From: Oceanospirillaceae bacterium
GTDB lineage: Bacteria; Pseudomonadota; Gammaproteobacteria; Pseudomonadales; Balneatricaceae
DNA: 52,949 nucleotides
Direction: 5' to 3'
Assembly: GCA_013215505.1 (NCBI GenBank)
Contig: JABSQZ010000029.1
Span: 1-52,949, forward strand
Below, in pieces: positions 43,988 to 51,332 of the stretch. A program made the position numbers and the translations under genes. The notes below the pieces were generated by a model that was not told the origin of the DNA, made no database searches, and worked only from the letters and a program-made list of their open reading frames with translations. Each line of letters starts with the position of its first letter. Positions within the stretch are counted from its first letter, which is position 1.

Positions 43988-44341
43988 TTAGTTAACGGCT
44001 ATGAACTGTCCACCGACGATCACGCTTTTCTGTCCATTCACCACAAAGTAGGTCACACCATTTTCTTCAAAAGACACAACATTTGTATCAGGTACGGAAT
44101 TGATATCTGCAATGACTAATCCCAAGACAATTCCTGCAGCGACATAAAAGCCGCGGTTGTAACTATGGTTGTTCCAATGTGCACGTCTAATGACAGTTCT
44201 ACGGGGGCTTATAATAGGTTTACGCAAAACGGGTGTATGTACTCGTTTGTTGTTGTGTTGAATGCCAGCTGCAACAGCTTGAGTCGTAGGGACTAATAGT
44301 GATAGCGCGATTGTTACGGTCAGTAGAAGATTCTTAAGCAT
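43988..44341 (-). CDS. Small exported protein, paralogue of the gene at 35705
   Basis: 117 residues from ATG 44341, where AGAGG is 7 nt upstream; a longer frame from 44419 has no signal-peptide logic. Signal peptide (MLKNLLLTVTIALSLLVPTT...), basic SPRRTVIRRAHW region, the membrane-like segment and C-terminal NGVTYFVVNGQKSVIVGG. The cysteine of the first copy (NGKKCVIV) is serine here. Function unknown. Confidence 0.8.
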   Translation of the reverse strand: MLKNLLLTVTIALSLLVPTTQAVAAGIQHNNKRVHTPVLRKPIISPRRTVIRRAHWNNHSYNRGFYVAAGIVLGLVIADINSVPDTNVVSFEENGVTYFVVNGQKSVIVGGQFIAVN

Positions 44342-44651
44342 TGCTCTGCCTCTTTGGAGTGATTCACTCGTTAATGTATGAGTGAATTTTAGAGGAAGCA
44401 GTCTTTGATCTCTTTGCAATCACCGCCAACTTATATTCTTCAGGTGACAACCTTCAATAGATACAAACAATCTCCCACTAGGCTAATAATTTGAACCTGG
44501 GACACGAGTTTGTAACTTTACATATCCTCTCGGGATATGCAGCGATGCAAATTATTGATGTACTAACCTGAATACTGGCTAGCTTGCTGATCGGAACAAT
44601 ACACTTCTATATGTACAATTACTCGAGGCATTTCTTAACCCACTGAAGTAT
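44342..44651. other. Spacer upstream of the small exported protein gene
   Basis: No gene. A perfect 7-bp hairpin CATATCC/GGATATG (44521-44539) is the only structure seen. Confidence 0.4.
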
Positions 44652-45419
44652 TCAGCGAGCAATATCCAATAATCGCTTTTTCGTATATAACAATCGTATT
44701 AGCTCATATTCGAAAGGAGATCCGGTGTCATAATAACGAAAACTAATGTTGTGACGACTGTCAATCGCATCGGCTAGATAAAAGATCAATTCGCGTTTAC
44801 TGTGGTCATCCAGATTCAACAGATCTATTTCACTAAACGCGACCGAATCAGCGATATAGCCTGTGGCGTCCCGAAGGTTGGAGGGTCCGAATACGGGTAA
44901 CACAAGATAAGGTCCATTACCTACACCGTAATGCCCCAAAGTTTGCCCGAAGTCTTCTTCGTTTTCGTATAGTCCAAGTTTTGTAGCGACATCAAAAATA
45001 CCGCCTAACCCTAAGGTTGTGTTAATTATAATGCGCCCTGTAGTTTCTACAGCTGACTTGGGCTTTAGTTGCAGCACCGCGTTGGTTAGGTTGGTAATTT
45101 CAAATATGTTGTTAAAGAAATTTGATATTCCATCTTCAATGGGGTCTGGTGTGACAGCTTCATAGCCCGCGACGACAGGCAGAAATACATAGCGATCAAA
45201 ACCTGCATTAAATCGATAAACACCTCGGTTGAACCCCTCAAAGGGGTCGTAGATGTCAATCACATAATCAACATCGTCACGTACCACGCTATCGACAGAA
45301 TGTTGCGCAGGGAGTTCGTCAATCTGTTTTTTAGGTAGGCTGTTGCACCCGGATAGAAGTAACAGGCTACCGAGCACACTGAATAGGGCCAACTTACGTA
45401 AAAGGTGATTAGTGTGCAA
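44652..45419 (-). CDS. mlaA: MlaA (VacJ) family outer-membrane lipoprotein
   Basis: 255 residues with lipobox LLLLSGCNS (Cys about 25) and the MlaA signature DPFEGFNRGVYRFNAGFDRY (about residue 57), then VTPDPIEDGISNFFNNIFEI, LGLGGIFDVATKLGL and FGQTLGHYGVGNGPYLVLP. In the Mla pathway it removes phospholipids from the outer leaflet of the outer membrane with a porin and passes them to MlaC. Start is TTG at 45417-45419, a few nt after the hydrolase gene stop, so translation is probably coupled. Confidence 0.94.
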   Translation of the reverse strand: MHTNHLLRKLALFSVLGSLLLLSGCNSLPKKQIDELPAQHSVDSVVRDDVDYVIDIYDPFEGFNRGVYRFNAGFDRYVFLPVVAGYEAVTPDPIEDGISNFFNNIFEITNLTNAVLQLKPKSAVETTGRIIINTTLGLGGIFDVATKLGLYENEEDFGQTLGHYGVGNGPYLVLPVFGPSNLRDATGYIADSVAFSEIDLLNLDDHSKRELIFYLADAIDSRHNISFRYYDTGSPFEYELIRLLYTKKRLLDIAR

Positions 45420-45425
45420 AATAGG

Positions 45426-46706
45426 TTATTGCTCCTGGGCTTTAAAATAATTAACCATGAACTCAACATTGTCTCGGTAGCCCATGTTGCCAAGATGCCC
45501 ACCTTTGGGATAAATATATGCTCTAGACTTAAAGGTTTTGCGAAAAAAATTAATTTCACCAGGAGCGAGGATAATATCATCTTCATTGTGCACTACGGAT
45601 ATATTCTTCGCGGAACGCAGGTAGTCCGCAATACTCCTTAAGCTAGTGTTGTAAATTAAATCTTCTTGGCTGATTCCGCTGTTTAGTGAACGGTAAAAGG
45701 GATAGAAACGCTCTGAGAAATAGTCGGCAAAACTGATCCGAGAAGCCACTTTAAAGTAGTTAGTGGTAGATTCTGTAGGGTGCATCTTATGGTTCTTGGG
45801 CAGTATGTAGCCGCCATTAGTCGCAATATCAGAGGTAAATATCATATTGGCTGAAGACAAGCGGAATGAGATTCCAATGAGGGCGGCTATTCTACCAGTA
45901 TCGATGTTCCTTGGACTTTCCTGATAAATTCGGTAAAGAAAATTGTCGCTAAAATCTATGTGTTCAGATTCTTTGTAGATTTTAGTGAAGTCTTGCATAA
46001 GTTCATCAAAGTAAGCATTGAACCCCTGAGCCCCACCGGGGATATTGTCTACCAATAGGCGATCCAGTATAGAAACTGAATTAAATAGGCTCACAGGTGG
46101 GTTGATCATCAGAACTTTTTTAAAGTTAAATATCTGTTTTTCTTTATCAAGTTTATCGACAAAGGCAGCCTGAGCACCGCCAAGACTATATCCGGTAAGA
46201 TAGTACTCTGAAATTTCCAATTGATTACTAATCTGATTTTGGACCATTTCCATTACACGATAGAGATCTTTACTGTCTTGTTCAAGGTGCCCAGGTACTT
46301 GGGTGGAAGACGCGTTCACGATAAAATTGGCGTAAGTAGGTGAGGGTAGTGACACCACGTGAAAACCGGCTTGGTAGAAGGCTTTTTCTAACAGCTGCAT
46401 TTTAGCGCTGCGATGGCTAGCGCCTGTGCCGGCGATAGAAAAGATTAGTGGTGCCTTATAAGCTTGTCTTACCAGCGTGTAATTAAGTTTGCTAACAGGG
46501 AAGAATGTTTTAATAGGACGATTTGGAAAAATTGCGATGCTGTTTTCCAACCTGTCGATGTCTTTGGGCAATGCAGCGGCATAATCCTTTGGTGTACCAA
46601 TCACAGTGGCAACAATAGGATCATCGATAGGGTAATTATATTCCTCTGTTGCATAGCAGAAGCTAGAGAGCATCAAAGGCAATAAGTATAAAAGAATGCG
46701 TTTCAT
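45426..46706 (-). CDS. Exported alpha/beta hydrolase linked to MlaA
   Basis: 426 residues with a signal peptide (MKRILLYLLPLMLSSFCYAT). Serine-hydrolase features: GTGASHRSAKM (oxyanion-hole region, about 95), nucleophile elbow GYSLGGAQAAF (about 170), late acid VVHNEDDIILAPG (about 370) and His in KGGHLGNMGY. It is probably a periplasmic esterase or lipase acting on phospholipids or lysolipids, given its operon with mlaA (6-nt gap). The pairing is seen repeatedly in marine gammaproteobacteria. Substrate unproven. Confidence 0.85.
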   Translation of the reverse strand: MKRILLYLLPLMLSSFCYATEEYNYPIDDPIVATVIGTPKDYAAALPKDIDRLENSIAIFPNRPIKTFFPVSKLNYTLVRQAYKAPLIFSIAGTGASHRSAKMQLLEKAFYQAGFHVVSLPSPTYANFIVNASSTQVPGHLEQDSKDLYRVMEMVQNQISNQLEISEYYLTGYSLGGAQAAFVDKLDKEKQIFNFKKVLMINPPVSLFNSVSILDRLLVDNIPGGAQGFNAYFDELMQDFTKIYKESEHIDFSDNFLYRIYQESPRNIDTGRIAALIGISFRLSSANMIFTSDIATNGGYILPKNHKMHPTESTTNYFKVASRISFADYFSERFYPFYRSLNSGISQEDLIYNTSLRSIADYLRSAKNISVVHNEDDIILAPGEINFFRKTFKSRAYIYPKGGHLGNMGYRDNVEFMVNYFKAQEQ

Positions 46707-47174
46707 ATCAAATCTATAAGTTGGGAAAAAATTAACTAAAACACTTTAAGAGATAGATTCAATGTTGTCAAATTATGGGTTTTACAATCGTCGATGAGTA
46801 AAAGTGATTTCTGGTGTACGAGGAATAAATAGAATGGTAGATCCTGCAAGATCACAATCACATTGTGAGGAATATTTCACGGTTATTGAGTGAAAAACAC
46901 GGCTCCGGTTCTACCCCGATTTTCCGAGCGCTTATTTTAGTAAAGAGATAACACTTTCAAGTCCACCCAGTGGGCTTTCAGATTCGCATAGGCCTTCACT
47001 GTTAACAATCTGAAGCTTAAAGATCGATTACAAGTAATGGGTCGATCAGAGGACGCTGCTGCTAAAGCCGTATACTAGAATTGACAATAAATCTGGGTTT
47101 CAGGATAGTGCCCCGAGTTATGCTTACTACAAAAATGTAAGTCCTGAACATTAGTACATCACAGGATGTGATTA
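46707..47174. other. Spacer between divergent genes, nothing recognised
   Basis: 468 nt without a supported ORF, repeat or clear hairpin. It separates the hydrolase start from the plus-strand lipoprotein-like gene and probably holds both promoters. Confidence 0.35.
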
Positions 47175-47552
47175 ATGAATAAGCTTCAGATTTTAGCCGC
47201 TCCCATACTGGCAACTTTAATCGGTTGTTCCCCTCAGCTAAAAGCTAACCCAGAAATCTATTCCTATTACGTCACTCCTGGAGCAGGTTTGTACCCAACA
47301 CACTTATGTGGAGTCAGCCCTTCAGGCGAAGCGTGCCTGCAGATGAAGGATGGGCGCAAGGTTAAAGCAGTAATAAATGATTATTTTTTAAATTGGCTTC
47401 CTAGCTTAAAATCGAATGAAACTACAATAGCCAACTCCGGCAGGAGCTCTTATATACTGTCAGCAGAATTTGCAGCCCCCCTGTTGCAAGCCTTAGTCGC
47501 CGGCAGTAAGCATAGAGAGTTTGAGCGACGGAGGAAACGCGACGACGATTGA
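47175..47552 (+). CDS. Small lipoprotein-like hypothetical protein
   Basis: 125 residues. An N-terminal signal with a weak lipobox ATLIGCSPQ (Cys about 18), then YVTPGAGLYPTHLCGVSPSG and a strongly basic and acidic C-terminus (REFERRRKRDDD). Probably an envelope lipoprotein. No family recognised. It stands alone between spacers. Confidence 0.65.
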   Translation: MNKLQILAAPILATLIGCSPQLKANPEIYSYYVTPGAGLYPTHLCGVSPSGEACLQMKDGRKVKAVINDYFLNWLPSLKSNETTIANSGRSSYILSAEFAAPLLQALVAGSKHREFERRRKRDDD

Positions 47553-48286
47553 ATGGATTGCCTAGCAAGAGAGCATCGGCAGTTGGGATGCTCGTTGTTA
47601 GGGCCTTAAGAGGGCAACTCAGGCAATTTCACCTGCCATAAAAAGGCCAGTTTTACTCAGATTCCACAGACCGTTAGAAATGTACGGTTTGAGTGTGCTT
47701 ACGATTTTCCCTATGGATATAGAATCGCTCAATGTAGTCAAATACTTCACAGTTGGCTTCCAGGCGACTTAGATAATTTCCCCTGTTTACTCTATCCCTT
47801 TCAGTAGCCTAGTCACTGGGTTTTCTCATAGCACTCACGCTGGAGATGAGAATTTGATCAGACATAAGGCTTTGCTCCTCATAACTGGTTAATTGAGAGT
47901 CTGGGTCTAAATGCGATATCGCCATCAACACTTCGTGAATACAACACTGGGGCAGGATTCATTGAGCAATCCACAGTTATCGACTGGATACTCAGTAACA
48001 TAAACTTAACTTCCAACCTGTAGATCGCAACACTAATGAATCACTGTACTGGCCCATACTGTAATTTGTAGGAACATTTTAATACCAAAAACTCGTCATC
48101 TCATGCACATTCATTGTCCAGCTGTGCACATCGAAACTTATAACCTTTCTCTATAATTCCTCACATCGAAGACACATCAATAACGTTAAAAGATCTAACG
48201 AACCAGTCAAGCGCTGCTCTTACAATATTTTTGAGAAGAGCAGAGATTATTCTTTCAAATTAGGACAACATTAAGGGCTTAGTCAG
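47553..48286. other. Spacer, nothing recognised
   Basis: 734 nt with no supported gene, mobile element or clear terminator. It ends at the ribosome site of the microprotein gene. Confidence 0.3.
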
Positions 48287-48361
48287 ATGGTCAGAATAAT
48301 AGTGAATGGCGTTTTATACCGATTCTTAAACGGTAAATTAGTTGAAAAAAGGGTCATTTAA
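48287..48361 (+). CDS. 24-residue microprotein of a VNG-NGK family
   Basis: ATG 48287 with AAGGG (48273-48277) 9 nt upstream. It reads MVRIIVNGVLYRFLNGKLV and ends EKRVI. The stop TAA (48359-48361) overlaps the start of the next gene (TAATG), so the two are translationally coupled. The sequence pairs with the microprotein at 36198. Possibly a partner or leader of the 79-residue protein. Confidence 0.5.
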   Translation: MVRIIVNGVLYRFLNGKLVEKRVI

Positions 48362-48600
48362 TGAATGTTAAACCGTCGAGAGCTGAGCGAAAAAATCACA
48401 GTTTTACACAAGTAGAAAAAACTTTAGATGAAGCCTTAAAACACTCTGAAGGACTAACTCAACAGATTGATATTGCAATTGACTCTGCTTCTGAGAACAA
48501 ATGGAATCGCAACCTAGAAGAATCGAACTCCAGAAGTGTTGGCAAGACTGAGCGAGTGGCTGAGAACCAAGAAGGAGACGAGAAAGGTAGCCAACGATAA
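48361..48600 (+). CDS. Small charged hypothetical protein
   Basis: 79 residues, highly polar, without hydrophobic segments: MNVKPSRAERKNHSFTQVEK, a helical heptad-like middle (KTLDEALKHSEGLTQQIDIA) and a very charged tail (RVAENQEGDEKGSQR). The middle may be coiled coil and the tail disordered. Coupled to the microprotein before it. No family recognised. Confidence 0.5.
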   Translation: MNVKPSRAERKNHSFTQVEKTLDEALKHSEGLTQQIDIAIDSASENKWNRNLEESNSRSVGKTERVAENQEGDEKGSQR

Positions 48601-48831
48601 TTCGTCATGAACCGGAAATATATTTAGGTGATTAGATATCAGTTTCACAGTGCAGGTTTTAATCTAAGACAACCAAACTAAATTCAGATCATTTGATTTT
48701 GTCAGACAGGTAACATTCATAATATAACCAGTAAAATACGCTTCGTATAATAGTTAAATATGAACCTTTGGAAAGTACCAATTTGTTCTTTTAAATACAT
48801 ATTAATCAAGAAACATAAATTAGAGGGAACT

Positions 48832-49929
48832 ATGAAAATATTTATAAAATGTGCAATTGTTGCTGCATTATTATTTACAACAGCATCTCAAGCAAATGAA
48901 AGTGCTTATGAGATAAGCAACGAATTCCAAGGTGCTAATCTGAAAGTTGTGACACAAACATTAGTGGCTCCCCCGGCGTTCCCTGAGCATAAACAAGTAG
49001 TAACAGAGAACAAGATTGTTCAGGTTCGGCTTGTAATCGAAGAGAAAGAAGTTGAAGTATCTCCAGGCGTATTTATGTGGCAAATGACGTTCAACGGTAC
49101 TGCGCCAGGTCCTATGATCGTTGCTCATGAAGGCGATTACATTGAGATGACTCTAGTAAATCCTAGTACAAACATGCTGATGCACAACATTGATCTACAT
49201 GCATTCACGGGTGCCATGGGTGGTGGTGCACTGACTGAAATTATGCCTGGACAAGAAGTAACAGTGAGGTTCAAAGCAACAAAAGTTGGTACCTTTGTAT
49301 ATCACTGTGCGCCAGGTGGGATTATGATTCCTTGGCACGTAGTCTCTGGTATGAATGGCGCAATCACAATTCTTCCTAAAGACGGACTAAAAGATAAAGC
49401 TGGCAACAGTATCACTTACGATAAAGCTTTCTATATTGGTGGTCAGGACTTCTACCTGCCTAAAGATAAGAAAGGTAAATACAAGCGCTATCCTAATTCA
49501 GTCTCTGGCATGGCAGATACACTTGAGGTGATGAAGACATTACTACCCTCGCATCTACCCTTTAATGGCGTGATGAATGCCATGACGGGTTCCAACGCTC
49601 TCACTGCGAAGGTAGGCGAAACTGTATTGATAGTGCACAGCCAAGCAAATCGGCAGGCATATCCTCACCTAATTGGTGGTCATGGTGATTATGTATGGGA
49701 AACAGGAAGTTTCAATGATGCCCCTGCGACTGATCAAGAAACATGGTCTATCGCAGCCGGAGCAGCTGGAGCGGCAATCTACACATTCGAACAACCAGGA
49801 ACTTACGCTTACGTAAGTCACAACCTGATCGAGGCAATCATGATGGGGAGCATAGCCCATTTCAAAGTTGAAGGTAAGTGGAACAATGACTTACAAGAGC
49901 AAGTCTCTGCTCCAGGTAAAATAAAATAG
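48832..49929 (+). CDS. nirK: Copper-containing nitrite reductase (NirK)
   Basis: 365 residues from ATG 48832 (AGAGGG upstream; a longer frame from 48760 is not needed) with a signal peptide ending near SQAN. Two cupredoxin domains. Type 1 copper and neighbouring type 2 ligands are visible in LMHNIDLHAFTGAMGGG and GTFVYHCAPGGIMIPWHVVS, with GMNGAI following; the second-domain His and the last type 2 ligand are in PHLIGGHGDYVW and SHNLIEAIMMG. All key residues look intact. It reduces nitrite to nitric oxide in the periplasm. No nirV, nor or nos genes are near, so it is a solitary denitrification step. Confidence 0.97.
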   Translation: MKIFIKCAIVAALLFTTASQANESAYEISNEFQGANLKVVTQTLVAPPAFPEHKQVVTENKIVQVRLVIEEKEVEVSPGVFMWQMTFNGTAPGPMIVAHEGDYIEMTLVNPSTNMLMHNIDLHAFTGAMGGGALTEIMPGQEVTVRFKATKVGTFVYHCAPGGIMIPWHVVSGMNGAITILPKDGLKDKAGNSITYDKAFYIGGQDFYLPKDKKGKYKRYPNSVSGMADTLEVMKTLLPSHLPFNGVMNAMTGSNALTAKVGETVLIVHSQANRQAYPHLIGGHGDYVWETGSFNDAPATDQETWSIAAGAAGAAIYTFEQPGTYAYVSHNLIEAIMMGSIAHFKVEGKWNNDLQEQVSAPGKIK

Positions 49930-50416
49930 TAGACTTGCTAAAAAGTAACATAGCTTGAGAAGATGATGGTCGTCATGCAGAAAATTGGCGGCGGAATCTG
50001 TTGTAAAATAGCTTAGCGTTGCCTTCGATCCTACACCTTTAGCAAAATTCCAGAGAGCTTCAAATGAAGCTCTCTTTGTTGTAGCAGAGGTTCTAACAAA
50101 AATATCAGATGTACAGGCTAATCAAACTTTAGAATATGGTGTGCTAAAATCGCATTAGGTAAGCAGTGGGTAATACTGGTACTAACAGAACCTCGCTTAA
50201 TGGGGAGGGGGGGTGAATTTAAAAGTAAGAGTTAACCACTTACCAAAAGTCTCGAACTGCTTATGACAATGCAGTGTCTTTATAAATCGAACGGTGGAAG
50301 ACCGCCATTGATGGCGCACACCCTCTTCCCAAAAGTTTAGAATTTACAGGGTTAATTGCCATTCTACGATATGCAACACAGAGCATAATGGTTTTTTATG
50401 TAAGAGCAAATCACCG
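49930..50416. other. Spacer after nirK
   Basis: Apart from the nirK terminator at 50052-50079 nothing is recognised. A G-rich run lies near 50201-50216. Confidence 0.4.
50052..50079 (+). terminator. Terminator of nirK
   Basis: Perfect 10-bp stem AGAGAGCTTC/GAAGCTCTCT with an AAAT loop and a short T-rich tail, 122 nt after the nirK stop. Confidence 0.75.
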
Positions 50417-51313
50417 CTAAATCGAAAATTGATTACGTCCATTTCTTTTTGCTTTATAAAGTGCTTCATCTGCTTGCTTGAGTAAAACCTGAGGAGCTTC
50501 TATGCCTATATTGCTGTTGGAAGAAACGCCGAGGCTGATTGAAATACAATCACCTATCAAAGTGCCTTGATGAGGGATTTCGAGAGCGATGATGCAATCT
50601 TTCATTGTTTTAGCAACTCTCATTGCCCCTTCAATATCTGTGCTGGGTAGTACCGCTAAAAATTCTTCTCCGCCATAACGCGCAAGCAAATCGATCTCTC
50701 TCGCGCAGACTTTATCGAGGGCATGAGCTACTTTTTGCAGGCAGTCGTCGCCGGCGGGATGACCATAGATATCATTAAATTGTTTGAAAAAATCGATGTC
50801 GATCATGATAAGAGAAATCCAGTCCTTCATTCGAATGGCTCTCTTCCATTCATGTTTTAAGGAAAGGTCAAATCGGCGTCGGTTGGCAATACCCGTTAAG
50901 GCATCTGTGATATGCAAATGTTCAAGCAGGTCACGTTGGCGTTTTAACTCCATATGGTTGGAGACACGGGCAAGGACGATGGCGGGTGAGAACGGTTTCG
51001 ATATGTAATCCACTGCACCCAAATTTAAACCTTTAGCCTCTTCGGCTTCTGTCGCCTTGACGGTAATGAATATGATTGGAATATTTTTGGTTTTTTCATT
51101 CTTTTTCAGAAGTCGACAAACTTCATATCCATCAAGGTCTGGCATGATTACGTCAAGTAAGATCAAATCCGCAGGTTGATCTGAAAGTGCACGTTGTATG
51201 GCCTGTTCGCCATTCAATGCGATGATGGTTGTACAATCTTGAAGAAGAGAAATGAGCAGGTTGCAATTAATTTTCTCGTCATCAACGATTAAAACTCTGC
51301 CCTTATTCGCCAT
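50417..51313 (-). CDS. Response regulator with GGDEF output (PleD-like)
   Basis: 298 residues: REC domain (about 5-122; phosphoacceptor Asp in LILLDVIMPDLDG, switch Lys in YISKPFSP), then a GGDEF domain (about 135-296; DALTGIANRRRF, DIDFFKQFNDIYGHPAGDDC and RYGGEEFLAV). REID before GGEEF matches the RxxD inhibitory site. It would make c-di-GMP when phosphorylated. GGAGGATA lies upstream of the start. It starts 19 nt after the hybrid kinase gene, which is the likely phosphodonor. Confidence 0.95.
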   Translation of the reverse strand: MANKGRVLIVDDEKINCNLLISLLQDCTTIIALNGEQAIQRALSDQPADLILLDVIMPDLDGYEVCRLLKKNEKTKNIPIIFITVKATEAEEAKGLNLGAVDYISKPFSPAIVLARVSNHMELKRQRDLLEHLHITDALTGIANRRRFDLSLKHEWKRAIRMKDWISLIMIDIDFFKQFNDIYGHPAGDDCLQKVAHALDKVCAREIDLLARYGGEEFLAVLPSTDIEGAMRVAKTMKDCIIALEIPHQGTLIGDCISISLGVSSNSNIGIEAPQVLLKQADEALYKAKRNGRNQFSI

Positions 51314-51332
51314 ATTAATTATCCTCCATGTC

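Noticed and set aside
48680-48705. FNR-box-like TTGAT upstream of nirK
   Set aside because: Only the left half fits; the right half does not match the consensus.
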